This document shows, piece by piece, positions 7,963-16,921 of a DNA stretch of 64,000 bases. Position 1 is the stretch's first letter; every line of letters starts with the position of its first letter. The translations under genes were made by a program, and so were the position numbers. Source of the DNA: an uncultured Alphaproteobacteria bacterium (GTDB taxonomy: Bacteria > Pseudomonadota > Alphaproteobacteria > Rhizobiales > Aestuariivirgaceae); contig CAMFKI010000012.1 of NCBI GenBank assembly GCA_945957365.1, forward strand, positions 1 to 64,000, in the 5' to 3' direction. The notes under the pieces were generated by a model. It searched no databases. It was not told the DNA's origin and saw only the letters and a program-made list of their open reading frames with translations.

Positions 7963-8874
7963 TCAGACGAGGGCTTCGGCCAGCAGTTTCTTGGCCAGCA
8001 GCACAGCGGCCGGGCCATTGGCCGCGGTGCCGTCGGCGCCGACCCGGGCCACCAGCCCGGGGTCGCGGGTGACCGCCGAGCCGCCGATCATCACGCCCAC
8101 CCTGCGGTTCAGCGAGCGCTCGCGCACCAGGGTGATCGCATCCTTGAGCGACGCCAAGTGGACGTCGGACCCCAGCGAGAAGCCGACCACCGCGAACCAT
8201 TCGCGTGACACGATCTCGGCCGGTTCGCCGGTGTCGGGCGAGGCGCAGCTCCACACGTGCCAGCCGCCGGCGCGCAGGAATTTCTGCACGATGGTGCTGC
8301 CGAGGCTGTGCTGCTCGCCGGGAGCGGCCGCCAGCAGCACGCGGCGCTTCTCGTCGTAGTCGGGCACCTGGCCCAGCCCCTCGAACACATGGACGAGCCG
8401 CTGCAGCCGCGAGACGCCGATGGTCACGTCGATGAAATCCGCCTTGTCCTCGTTCCACAGATCGCCAAGCAGCCGGGCTGCCGGTTCGAGCAGTTCGGCA
8501 TGGAGATCGTCGAGCGAGACGCCGCCGTCCTTGAGCCTGAGGAGATAGTCCGCGGCCTCGTCGCTTTCCGGCCCGAGCAGGATGCGCACCAGTTCGGCGA
8601 TCTCGGCGGTGCGCTTTATGACCGTGGGCGGCGCGGCGGGCGGCTGCTGTCCGTGCAGCGCCACCAGCTGCGGCAGCACATGCTGGGCGACGATGTTGCT
8701 GAGCTTGGCGTAGCGGAAGTCGGGCAGGTCAACGGCAATCTCGAGCGGTGGCAGGAACCCGCCACCGCCTCCGGCGGCATCGCCGGAGAGGAAGTCCGGC
8801 TTTACGGAAGCCATTCTGCCCTCGTCGTCCTGATCGTTAGCCATCCCATTCCTGCGGGCCACCTCTTCTTCCAT
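7963..8874 (-). CDS. B12-binding-domain regulator, PpaA/AerR-like
   Basis: About 303 residues. The N-terminal 75 residues are Gly/Pro-rich and probably disordered, followed by a helical segment with LLGDLWNEDKADFIDVTIG and RLQRLVH. A C-terminal cobalamin-binding Rossmann domain has VGFSLGSDVHL and a late MIGGSAVT. The helical cap plus this fold resembles PpaA/AerR antirepressors and other light- or B12-responsive regulators. The canonical DxHxxG cobalamin-ligand His motif is not evident, which some regulators also lack. Start is uncertain: 8874 (GAGG seven bases upstream) or 8844; the ATG at 8913 falls inside a palindrome and is unlikely. No photosynthesis genes are nearby. Confidence 0.7.
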   Translation of the reverse strand: MEEEVARRNGMANDQDDEGRMASVKPDFLSGDAAGGGGGFLPPLEIAVDLPDFRYAKLSNIVAQHVLPQLVALHGQQPPAAPPTVIKRTAEIAELVRILLGPESDEAADYLLRLKDGGVSLDDLHAELLEPAARLLGDLWNEDKADFIDVTIGVSRLQRLVHVFEGLGQVPDYDEKRRVLLAAAPGEQHSLGSTIVQKFLRAGGWHVWSCASPDTGEPAEIVSREWFAVVGFSLGSDVHLASLKDAITLVRERSLNRRVGVMIGGSAVTRDPGLVARVGADGTAANGPAAVLLAKKLLAEALV

Positions 8875-8886
8875 GGGCGGCCTCGG

Positions 8887-8919
8887 CACGGTGCGATGAT
8901 ACGGTAGCATCACACCGTG
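8887..8919. promoter_or_regulatory. 12-bp imperfect palindrome upstream of B12-domain gene
   Basis: Arms CACGGTGCGATG and CATCACACCGTG pair with a single mismatch around a 9-base loop. The site ends 13 bases before the preferred start at 8874 on the minus strand. Size and place suit a dimeric repressor operator or a 5'-leader hairpin. The binding protein is unknown. Confidence 0.5.
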
Positions 8920-8998
8920 TGCAATCCGGCAGTTTGCGGTTTGTCGCCTCCCCCTTCTGGGGGCGGATCAACCCGGGGTGGGATGGTTCGGTCGCCCT

Positions 8999-9670
8999 CT
9001 AGTTCGACGCGCACTCGTTGATCGGATATTGCTGGCCATAGAGGGCCTCGGTCAGCACGCGTCCGGCGCCGGGGGGCGAGCCGACGGGGATGATCGCGCC
9101 GTTGTTGGCCTGCTGGTCGCACACCGAGAAGGCGCGCTGCTGGCAGGGATAGGGTCCGATGAACTGGTAGCCCAGGGGGGCGTTCGAGGTGGTGTTCTTG
9201 GTGATCGGGCAGGAACAGATGATCTCGTCCGGGCCGAGCTTGCCGACACCGGGGAAGTACTGGCCGGAGGAGCTGCGGAAGCAGGTGCCGCCGTCGCACT
9301 GGGCGTAGGCGCCGGTGGAACCGCCGGGGCAGGTGTAGAGGGCCTTGCTGCCGCCCTTCTTCACTTCCTGCGGCAGGCTGAAGGTGCTCATCATGTAGCC
9401 GTTGGTCACGCCCTGGGCGTTGACGTCGCAGATGTTCTTGATCTGCGTGCCGGAGCGGTAGCTGAGCGGCGGCGCGCTGATCGAATCGCCGTTCTTGATG
9501 ATGCATTTCGCGTAGCTCACCTCCTGGTAGACGAAGGCCGACGCCGAGGCGCACAGTGCATAGGTCTGGTTGGAGCAGATGGCATAGGCATTGGCCCCGG
9601 CCTGGGCGGCCAGGGGCGCGCCGAAGCAGAACAGGACGAGGCTGCAGAAGGCGGCGAGACGGCGGATCAC
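8999..9670 (-). CDS. Secreted Cys-rich protein, unknown function
   Basis: A 223-residue protein not recognised as a known family. It has a clear signal peptide (Arg-Arg, hydrophobic core, cleavage after AAQA near residue 23). The mature part is rich in Ser, Gly and Tyr with about a dozen cysteines spread evenly, which suggests a disulfide-bonded periplasmic or extracellular domain. The start is GTG at 9670, with GGAGAAG about ten bases ahead in the leader. It is transcribed away from the small membrane/coiled-coil protein at 10002. Composition matches the genome, so it does not look recently acquired. Confidence 0.7.
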   Translation of the reverse strand: MIRRLAAFCSLVLFCFGAPLAAQAGANAYAICSNQTYALCASASAFVYQEVSYAKCIIKNGDSISAPPLSYRSGTQIKNICDVNAQGVTNGYMMSTFSLPQEVKKGGSKALYTCPGGSTGAYAQCDGGTCFRSSSGQYFPGVGKLGPDEIICSCPITKNTTSNAPLGYQFIGPYPCQQRAFSVCDQQANNGAIIPVGSPPGAGRVLTEALYGQQYPINECASN

Positions 9671-10001
9671 GGCGATTCTTCTCCGGGTTGGAAGTTAAAC
9701 CAGTTTTCGCGAGTGTAATCCTAGACCCCTCCGGTTTACATAAGTAAAACACGCATAATATCATATATGTCGATACCCGTTCAGGAATGGCTCAATAAGC
9801 AATCCCCGCGTGTTCCGGCGGCGGATTGCCCCGCGGATCACGACCCCGCTGCGGCGAAAATCTTCTCGCCAACATCGCCGTGAAGGCCTATTCCGTAAGA
9901 CGAACCCGAGTGTGATGTTGGCGGTTCGGTATCCGCGGGGCGCCCGGCAGGACGCTGTGGCGGGACGCAGGGTGAACAATCCCCGCAGGAGGGGGAGAAG
10001 C
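9671..10001. other. Divergent intergenic region, AT-rich core
   Basis: 331 bases separate the divergent genes at 9670 and 10002. The segment 9720-9780 is strikingly AT-rich compared with its surroundings and probably holds the minus-strand promoter. The rest is GC-rich, with no convincing reading frame and no strong hairpin. Confidence 0.4.
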
Positions 10002-10493
10002 ATGACATCGGTCGGACGGCGGCGTTTGCGGGTCCTGTTCAAGATCGGCCTGCTCGTCTGCCTGCCATTCACCGGCTATCTGTGGGCGCAGGCGGGTGTC
10101 TCGCCGGTGGCCATTGCGATGAGCGTCGTGTGCATGGTGATGGCGCTCGGCGCCGAAGGCTTCGCCTCGGCGGCCGAAACCGAACTGTCGCAGATGAAGG
10201 CGCAATCCGACCTCGAGGAGCGCAATTTCCAGATCGAGTCCACGACGCGGGACGAAAGGATCCGCCAGATGGACCGCATCGTCGAGACCCTGTCCAACCA
10301 GAACCACGACCTGCGCGGGAAGCTCGTCTCGATCCACGGCGAGATCAACCGGCTGCAGGACGGCCCGCCGCCAGGCAGGCCGCCGGAGCCGCCGGCGCTG
10401 CGCGTGAAAGAGCCCGAATCACCGCGCGAGGAGGCCTCGGGCGCGACCGGCGCCGAGGTGACCGACATCTCTTCATTGCGCTCGCGGCGCTGA
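10002..10493 (+). CDS. Small membrane-anchored coiled-coil protein
   Basis: A 163-residue protein of unknown function. Two hydrophobic helices (about 12-30 and 35-55) form a hairpin anchor. A charged helical stretch (about 58-115), rich in Glu, Gln and Arg, likely forms a coiled coil, and a Pro-rich tail follows. The ATG at 10002 is preceded by a very strong GGAGGGGGAG site; a longer upstream frame is therefore rejected. It sits 83 bases ahead of the patatin lipoprotein and may share its transcript. Confidence 0.7.
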   Translation: MTSVGRRRLRVLFKIGLLVCLPFTGYLWAQAGVSPVAIAMSVVCMVMALGAEGFASAAETELSQMKAQSDLEERNFQIESTTRDERIRQMDRIVETLSNQNHDLRGKLVSIHGEINRLQDGPPPGRPPEPPALRVKEPESPREEASGATGAEVTDISSLRSRR

Positions 10494-10576
10494 CTGGATA
10501 GCCGGCAAATGCGTCCCTTGCAGCCTGCTGCGCTTGCACGTTGACAAGCTTCCCGAGTTTCAACAAACGTCAGCCG

Positions 10577-11767
10577 ATGTTCAGCCCCTCCTTCAGGTCG
10601 ATCCTCGCCGCAACGCTGCTGGTGACGCTCGCCGCCTGCGGCACCAACGTGCCGCGCCTCGACGACGCCCCGGTCAACAGCTACGCCACGCCCGTGGGCT
10701 ACAAGGGCATCCGCTACTGGGGCGATGCCGAGCTGAAGAAGCTGAACGAGGCCTCGGCCGAGCGCCTGGCGGAACTCAAGGCCGCCCACAAGATCGACCC
10801 CTCGATCCCGCTCGATCATGCCTACTACCTGGCGATCTCGGGCGGCGGCGGCGACGGCGCCTATGGTGCGGGCATCCTCAATGGCTGGAGCAAGGCCGGC
10901 ACGCGCCCGCAGTTCGAGGTCGTCACCGGCATCAGCACCGGGGCACTCTCCGCGCCCTATGCCTTCCTCGGCTCGGCCTATGACGACAAGCTGAAGGAAA
11001 TCTACACCACCATCAACGACAGCGACGTGATGAAGAAGAACGGCCCGATCGGCGCGCTTCTGGGAACGTCGCTCACCGACAACAGCCCGCTCAAGGCGCT
11101 GGTCGCGAAATACGTGACCCAGGACCTGCTCGACAAGATCGCGATCGAGGGCGGCAAAGGCCGCCGCCTGCTCATCGGCACCACCAATCTCGATGCCCAG
11201 CGCCCGGTGGTGTGGGACATGACGGCGATCGCCGCCAGCGGCAACCCCGACCGGCTGCAGCTGTTCCGCAACGTGCTGGTGGCGAGTGCCGCCATCCCCG
11301 GCGTGTTCCCGCCGCAGCTCATCAAGGTGACGGCCGACGGCAAGCTCTACGAGGAACTCCACGTCGACGGCGGCACCACCACGCAGGCCTTCCTCGTGTC
11401 GGCGCAGAATTCGCTCAAAGACGTCGACAAGGCGCTGAACTTCCCGCGCAAGCGCAGCCTCTACATCATCATGAACGGCACCTTCGCGCCGGAGGCCGAA
11501 AAGACCGAGACCAAGACGCTGGCCATCGCGGCGCGCTCGATCTCGACGCTGATCAAGAACCAGTCCATCGGCGATGCCTACCGCATGTATGCGCAGTGCC
11601 AGAAGGACGGCATCGCCTACAACATCACCTCGATCCCGTCGGACTTCACCGACAAGGCGAAGAGCTCGTTCGACACCGCCTACATGCGCAAGCTCTATGA
11701 CCGCGGCTACCAGCTGGGCCAGACGCCGGCCGCCTGGGACAAGGAACCCCCCGACTACAACCGCTGA
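10577..11767 (+). CDS. Patatin-like phospholipase lipoprotein
   Basis: A 396-residue lipoprotein. The signal sequence ends in the lipobox LAAC (Cys21), so it is probably acylated and membrane-anchored. The patatin domain shows the oxyanion loop SGGGGDGAYGAG near residue 88, the nucleophile elbow GISTG (catalytic Ser) near 118, and the partner Asp in VDGG near 265. Patatins hydrolyse acyl chains of phospholipids through this Ser-Asp dyad. A TTG-started extension to 10541 has no ribosome site and would bury the signal peptide. It converges on the MscS gene with nine bases between. Confidence 0.88.
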   Translation: MFSPSFRSILAATLLVTLAACGTNVPRLDDAPVNSYATPVGYKGIRYWGDAELKKLNEASAERLAELKAAHKIDPSIPLDHAYYLAISGGGGDGAYGAGILNGWSKAGTRPQFEVVTGISTGALSAPYAFLGSAYDDKLKEIYTTINDSDVMKKNGPIGALLGTSLTDNSPLKALVAKYVTQDLLDKIAIEGGKGRRLLIGTTNLDAQRPVVWDMTAIAASGNPDRLQLFRNVLVASAAIPGVFPPQLIKVTADGKLYEELHVDGGTTTQAFLVSAQNSLKDVDKALNFPRKRSLYIIMNGTFAPEAEKTETKTLAIAARSISTLIKNQSIGDAYRMYAQCQKDGIAYNITSIPSDFTDKAKSSFDTAYMRKLYDRGYQLGQTPAAWDKEPPDYNR

Positions 11768-11776
11768 AACCGGACT

Positions 11777-14017
11777 TCAGTCCCCGGGCGTTGCGTCGGC
11801 ACTCTTTTCGGTGCCGTGGCCGAGCGTCAGGCCCTGCGACTCGGCGAGGCGCAGGATGTCGAGGAACAGCTGGTGGGTCGCGTCCCTTGCAGTGCGCCCG
11901 TCGCGCGTCTCGATCACCGTCGCGATGTCGATCTGGATGCCGTTGGCCGTGATGCCGGTGACGCTTACCTCGGTGGCGCGCGAATCGAAGATCGGGTTCG
12001 AGGAGATGAGGGTCTCGATGCCCTGGGTCATCTTGTGGAGCCGGTCGGGGGTTGCGCCCGAGGTGACCATGACCGAGGTCGAGAAGGTGCGCCGGCGGCG
12101 GGCGCCGAGATTGTTGACGGTGGTGTCGGCCAGCTTGCCGTTCGGCACCACGAGCAGGCTGTCATGCAGGGTTCTGATGCGCGTCGAGCGCAGGCCGACG
12201 GCCTCCACCCAGCCGTTGACATCGCCGGCGATGATGCGGTCGCCCTTGCGGAATGGCCGGTCGCCCAGCAGGATGCCCGCACCGAAGATGTTGGACAGAG
12301 TCTCCTTCGAGGCAAAGGCGACCGCGAGGCCGCTGATGCCGAGACCGGCGATGAGACCGCTGGTCGGCAGCGACCAGAGATAGCTGAGCGCCATCACCGC
12401 GCCGATGACGATGCCGAGCTTGAACAGGCCCGCGGCGAAGGTGAGCAGGATGTTGTCAAGCGCGGTTTCGGTCTTCTCGGCCAAGGACTCGAGCACCGAC
12501 AGAACAAAGACCACGAGCTGCCACAGCGCATAGCTGACGACGGCGAGAAGGGCGGTGCCGAGCACCGGCACGGTATATTGCCGCGTCGCCGCCGGGAGGC
12601 CGATCATCATCACCAGGCGCGAGCCCGCAACGACCGAAAGCCCCACCGCCAGGGCCAGCGCCAACCGCCGGGGATTGCCGACATGGCGCTTCAGCGACGG
12701 CCGCAGCAGCAGCCACAGGATGATCCGGCGCAGCAGCAGCGTCAGCAGGGTGATGAGGGCGATGGCCACCGCACTTGCCAGGATCTGCCAGTATTCGAGG
12801 CGGCCGGGCAGCGGCAGGGTGTTGAGCAGGACGGGCGCGAAGCGCTTCACCTGGTCGCGCAGCGTGAACATCGGCGAGGGCGGAAAAAACACAGGGTCGA
12901 GCGCCTGGTTGTCCGGCAGCGTCTCGGCGGCGCGATAGAGGTCGCGGATGTTGCGTGCCGTCTCGGCGGTGAATTTCCACCGCGTGTCGCTGCCCGTTCC
13001 GACCGGTGCGATCACGATGCGTCCGGCGGGCAGCTCGAACACCACGAAGGGCTCGCGGTCCGAGCCGGAATTCGGCACGTTCTGCAGCGTGCGGTGCCCC
13101 ACCTGGCTGAGGATGCGGACCAGGTACTGCGCGACGATGTTGCCCTCCATCGGCCGCAGGACGTCCGGCACCTGCGACAGGTCGATGGCCGACAGCGCCT
13201 GGGCCTCGCCGCCGCTGTCCCAGTTCCGCATGCCGTCGATGAAGGCGCGGATCGTATCGCGCGGGCTCTGCAGCATCCGGAAGCCGTCGGATGTTTCGGG
13301 CCGGGTGGCTTCCAGCTTCAGGCGCAGAGCATCGGGCGACGGCATCTCGATCAGCCACTTGCCGTCGCCGTTGCGCGCCATGTCGATGGTGATGGCGGCG
13401 TTGGAATCGATCTGCGGTAGCGACAGGGTGAGTTTGGAATTGTCCTCCGTGTCGGGAATGCTCGCCATCGTAAAGGTAGCGCGGTCGATCAGCTGGAACA
13501 GCTGCTGGGCGGCGCTGAAGCGCGCCTCGCGCGAGGTCCAGCCGGGATCGTTCCCGAAGTCGAGCGCTTCCAGCGCGGCGGCCAGTGCGTAGGTTCGGTC
13601 GGCGCGGGCCTGGCTGACGGAATCGAGAAAGCTCCGCAAGGTGGCGCGCGGGCTCGACAGGTCGATCGGCACCGTCGCCGCCTTGAGGTCGTCGGCGCTC
13701 AGGCGGAAGCCGTTGAGCCAGTCGCCCGATTCGGTGGTGCCGGCAAAGCTCTGCCCGTCGGCGTTCAGCGTGGCGGTGAGGTTTTCGGTCTCGCCGTTGA
13801 AGATGATCTGGCCCTCGAAGCGGTCGCCATGCACGCTGCCGCGGATCAGCCCCTTGCCGAAGCTGCCGCCAACCGAATCACCGTCCTGCTGCAGGCTCAC
13901 CAGCGCGCCGCCGGTGCCCCAGGTGAGCCGCCACTCGCCCGACCAGGGCTGGCCGGCGGCGGCAGCCACTCCCGTCATGAGCACCGCCCACAGGACCACC
14001 ATCACGAGCCTTATCAT
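11777..14017 (-). CDS. Large MscS-family mechanosensitive channel
   Basis: A 746-residue envelope protein. A signal peptide (about 1-21) precedes a long periplasmic region (about 22-400), then at least five transmembrane helices and a C-terminal MscS domain. The pore-lining helix has GLIAGLGISGLAVAFASKETLSN-type Gly/Ala packing, and the beta domain reads FRKGDRII and NGWVEAVGLRSTRIRT. Such channels open under membrane tension to release solutes. The N-terminal half resembles no domain I can name; its first 90 residues look beta-rich. I chose the ATG at 14017, which starts at the signal peptide, over 14059. Confidence 0.85.
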   Translation of the reverse strand: MIRLVMVVLWAVLMTGVAAAAGQPWSGEWRLTWGTGGALVSLQQDGDSVGGSFGKGLIRGSVHGDRFEGQIIFNGETENLTATLNADGQSFAGTTESGDWLNGFRLSADDLKAATVPIDLSSPRATLRSFLDSVSQARADRTYALAAALEALDFGNDPGWTSREARFSAAQQLFQLIDRATFTMASIPDTEDNSKLTLSLPQIDSNAAITIDMARNGDGKWLIEMPSPDALRLKLEATRPETSDGFRMLQSPRDTIRAFIDGMRNWDSGGEAQALSAIDLSQVPDVLRPMEGNIVAQYLVRILSQVGHRTLQNVPNSGSDREPFVVFELPAGRIVIAPVGTGSDTRWKFTAETARNIRDLYRAAETLPDNQALDPVFFPPSPMFTLRDQVKRFAPVLLNTLPLPGRLEYWQILASAVAIALITLLTLLLRRIILWLLLRPSLKRHVGNPRRLALALAVGLSVVAGSRLVMMIGLPAATRQYTVPVLGTALLAVVSYALWQLVVFVLSVLESLAEKTETALDNILLTFAAGLFKLGIVIGAVMALSYLWSLPTSGLIAGLGISGLAVAFASKETLSNIFGAGILLGDRPFRKGDRIIAGDVNGWVEAVGLRSTRIRTLHDSLLVVPNGKLADTTVNNLGARRRRTFSTSVMVTSGATPDRLHKMTQGIETLISSNPIFDSRATEVSVTGITANGIQIDIATVIETRDGRTARDATHQLFLDILRLAESQGLTLGHGTEKSADATPGD

Positions 14018-14116
14018 TCTGCCGCCGTCCAATCCTGAATTCGGCCGACATAGATGCACGGTTGCGGCGGGGAGGCAACCTTCCCCCGACTTCGTCGGCA
14101 GCGCTCAGAGCGCCAG

Positions 14117-15085
14117 TCAGGCGTGTGCCGCGGCGCGATGCCCCGCATCGGCGCGCCAGGCGGCGTAGGTTTCGGCCAGGCCCTCGTGCAGCGGCCGCGC
14201 CGCGTTCCAGCCGAGTTGGCGCAGGCGGCGCGTGTCGGCGAGCTTGCGTGGCGTGCCGTCGGGCCGGCTGGCGTCGAAAACCAGTTCGCCGGTGAAGCCA
14301 ACGGTGCGGCAGATCTGCCGCGCCAGGTCGGCGATCGAGATTTCCGCGCCGGAGCCGATGTTGATCTGCAACTCGCCGTCGTAGTGCTTGGCGAGGAACA
14401 CCACGGCATCCGCCAGGTCGTCGACGTGCAGGAACTCGCGCAGCGGCCGGCCGGAGCCCCACACCGTCATCCGGGTGGCACCCGACTGTTGCGCCTCGTG
14501 CGCCTTGCGCAGCAGGGCGGGCAGCACGTGCGAGGTCTCGAGGTCATAATTGTCCCCCGGCCCGTAGAGATTGGTCGGCTGGCAGGAAATGAAGCTCGCG
14601 CCGTACTGGCGGCGATAGGCCTGGGTGAGCTTGATCCCGGCGATCTTGGCGATGGCATACCAGGCGTTGGTTTCCTCCAAGGGGCCGGTGAGCAGCGCCT
14701 CCTCGGGAATGGGCTGCGGTGCCGCACGCGGATAGATGCAGGTGGAGCCGAGGAACACCAGCCGCTCGACGCCCGCCTCGTACGCCGCGTGGATGATGTT
14801 GGCGGCGATCATCAGGTTGTCATAGAGGAAGGTGGCCGGTTGTGCGGAATTGGCGGCGATGCCGCCGACGCGGGCCGCGGCGAGGAAGATGACGTCCGGC
14901 CGGTTGGCGCGGATCCAGGCCGCGGTGGGCTGCTGCGCGCGGAAATCGATGGCCTTGCGCCCGATGTGCAGCAACGTGCAGTTCTCGCGCGCCAGCCGGC
15001 GCAGCAGGGCGGCGCCCGCCATGCCGTGCTCGCCTGCCACCCAGATGCGCTTGCGGGTGAGGGAATAAGGGAGGGTAATGCTCAT
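14117..15085 (-). CDS. GDP-L-fucose synthase-like epimerase/reductase
   Basis: A 322-residue extended short-chain dehydrogenase. The N-terminal nucleotide loop VAGEHGMAG matches the GDP-fucose synthase variant of GxxGxxG. The catalytic pair is in YAIAK near residue 138, with a Ser-Thr-Cys step SSTCIYP-like (GSTCIYP) just before. The family converts GDP-4-keto-6-deoxymannose to GDP-L-fucose by epimerisation and NADPH reduction. The partner GDP-mannose dehydratase is not in this window. The ATG at 15085 has AGGA upstream. It probably feeds surface polysaccharide synthesis with the glycosyltransferases further on. Confidence 0.85.
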   Translation of the reverse strand: MSITLPYSLTRKRIWVAGEHGMAGAALLRRLARENCTLLHIGRKAIDFRAQQPTAAWIRANRPDVIFLAAARVGGIAANSAQPATFLYDNLMIAANIIHAAYEAGVERLVFLGSTCIYPRAAPQPIPEEALLTGPLEETNAWYAIAKIAGIKLTQAYRRQYGASFISCQPTNLYGPGDNYDLETSHVLPALLRKAHEAQQSGATRMTVWGSGRPLREFLHVDDLADAVVFLAKHYDGELQINIGSGAEISIADLARQICRTVGFTGELVFDASRPDGTPRKLADTRRLRQLGWNAARPLHEGLAETYAAWRADAGHRAAAHA

Positions 15086-15199
15086 GCCGGGTCCTGAACG
15101 GCGCGGCGGGTGCCCTGTTCCCGGCAAGGAAGATCAATGTTGCTCCGCACCATTTCGGCCCCAGGGCCTTGCTGCGGAAGGAGAGCCTTTCCGGGCGGC

Positions 15200-15694
15200 C
15201 TAGCCGGCCATGGCGACGCGCGCCACGCGGTCCTGGCCATGGCGGCCCGCCAGGCTGGCGGTGAAGCGCTGCTCTTCGGCGGCGCGCTCGATGTCGATCA
15301 TCACTTCGCGGATCTTTTCCATGCGCAGCCTGACGAGATCGCCCTGCGACACGATGCCGGCGAGCTTGCCGTCCTTCACCACCGGCAGGTAGCGGATGTG
15401 CCGCGTGCACATCAGTTCGAGCAGTTCGGCTTCCGAACTGTCGGGCGAGCAGGTCAGCGTGCAGGCGCTCATCACGTCGCGCGCCGTCATGGTTTCGGCG
15501 GCTTCCTCATTGGCCACCGCGCGCACCACGTCGCGCTCGAGGACCATGCCGGCAATGCGGCCTCCGGCATCGACCACGACCAGCGCGCCGATGCCGTGGC
15601 GGGCGAGCCGCCCGGCCACCGACTGAATGCTTTCCCCGGGAGCGGCAGTGATCACCGCGCCGAGCTTCGACTTCATGATGCGAGCAACCGTCAT
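15200..15694 (-). CDS. Paired CBS-domain protein
   Basis: A 164-residue soluble protein made of two CBS motifs (about 8-60 and 72-128) with a short helical tail. CBS pairs bind adenosine nucleotides or NAD-type ligands and act as energy sensors. Recognisable pieces are LARHGIGALVVVDAGGRIAGMV in the first and HIRYLPVVKDGKLAGIVSQGD in the second, each here shown only in part. No effector domain is attached, so it may act on a partner protein. It stands alone between the sugar-nucleotide enzyme and a glycosyltransferase. Confidence 0.85.
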   Translation of the reverse strand: MTVARIMKSKLGAVITAAPGESIQSVAGRLARHGIGALVVVDAGGRIAGMVLERDVVRAVANEEAAETMTARDVMSACTLTCSPDSSEAELLELMCTRHIRYLPVVKDGKLAGIVSQGDLVRLRMEKIREVMIDIERAAEEQRFTASLAGRHGQDRVARVAMAG

Positions 15695-15866
15695 GGGATC
15701 CTCCCGTCAGCGCCGGCGCCGGAATGGTGCCGAGAATGCCAGCGCAGAACACGCCTCACGGGACGTTTGCTCAATGCGTAACTTCCGCCGAACGAGCTCC
15801 GCAGTTTTGCCTAGGTAGCCGATCGTAACGTGTAATATGCTGAAAAATATATGTTATTTCGATTGT

Positions 15867-16796
15867 TTATCGGCGCGTGGCGGAATCGTCCCGCGCCACG
15901 TCGGTGTTTTCCGAATCAGCGTGCTGCCGCGCCAGCCGGTCGATGCCGATTTCGATCGTCAGGCTCATGTCGAGGCCGAAGTCGCGCAGCGGCATCGTGC
16001 GCTGACGCACCTGCACCTTGAGCCTGTCGTTCGTGGCGGGATCGAAGACCGCATCCCGCGCCCTGCGGCGCAGCTTCAGGCGGAGGTCGAGCGGCAGATC
16101 GCCCGGCGGCTGGGAAAAGGCCAGCAGCACCTTCTTGGCATCGAGATAGACGCGGTTGACCAGCATCTGAAGCCGCCGGTCGAGGCCCGGATAGAGCGCG
16201 AAACGCTCCTGATCGCCATGGCGGATCGCCTGCACGAAAGCAAAGGGAAAGAAACCCTCGACCGCGCCCTTGCTGCGCAGACGGTAATAGAGTTCATCGT
16301 CCTCGCCGCCCCAGCCGTCATAGGCCTCGTCATAGAGGCCGGCTTCGAGCAGCAGGGCGCGCGGGCAGACGAGGGTGCCCCAGGTCTCCCGGTCGCGGCG
16401 GCCGGCCGCATCGGCGGCATGGCGGAAGAAGCCGCGCCGCCGCGCCGCCTTGCGGATCCAGGCCACGAAGCCCGGGCTCACCAGGATATCGGCATCGATG
16501 ACGCAGAGGATGTCGGCCCGGCTCTCGGCAAGGCCGACATTGCGGGCGTGTGCCAGCTGGAAGGGCTGGCCATCGCGGATGCGCACCACGCGCACCGACG
16601 GATGATTGGCCTCCACCCAGGCGGCCGTGCCCTGCGGGCAGTCATGGTCGACGACGATCACCTCGTCGGGCTGCTCGGCAAGCATCAGCGGCAGGGTGCG
16701 CTGCAGGTGATGCAGCCGTCCCCGGCAGGTGGTGAGGAAGCCGATGCTCGGCAGCGTGTCGCGGGCAGGGATCATGTGAGGCGCGGGCTCCGGCAT
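15867..16796 (-). CDS. Family 2 glycosyltransferase with galactosyltransferase-type C-motif
   Basis: A 309-residue soluble GT-A enzyme. The N-terminal strand SIGFLTTCRGR opens the fold, DADILV near residue 104 gives the metal-binding DxD, and GWGGEDDELYYRL near 170 is the acceptor motif seen in the N-terminal-galactosyl/chondroitin-polymerase group. It should transfer a sugar from a nucleotide donor to a glycan, but donor and acceptor are unknown. Flanking genes are a CBS protein and a PAP2 phosphatase, transcribed the same way but widely spaced. Confidence 0.82.
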   Translation of the reverse strand: MPEPAPHMIPARDTLPSIGFLTTCRGRLHHLQRTLPLMLAEQPDEVIVVDHDCPQGTAAWVEANHPSVRVVRIRDGQPFQLAHARNVGLAESRADILCVIDADILVSPGFVAWIRKAARRRGFFRHAADAAGRRDRETWGTLVCPRALLLEAGLYDEAYDGWGGEDDELYYRLRSKGAVEGFFPFAFVQAIRHGDQERFALYPGLDRRLQMLVNRVYLDAKKVLLAFSQPPGDLPLDLRLKLRRRARDAVFDPATNDRLKVQVRQRTMPLRDFGLDMSLTIEIGIDRLARQHADSENTDVARDDSATRR

Positions 16797-16921
16797 GGCG
16801 CAATCGATCAGGCGCCCGGACTAACGCCTCCCGCTCCGCCGTGCAACCGGTACCGGCCGCCTGACGTGACGAGGTCGTCCCGCACCGGCGCGGCGGACAG
16901 CGCCAGTGCGGGACGCGTGGT

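Noticed and set aside
11816..13420. A 534-codon plus-strand frame opposite the MscS channel
   Set aside because: It is the antisense of membrane helices and gives a Gln/His/Arg-rich product with no family; the MscS gene is certain.
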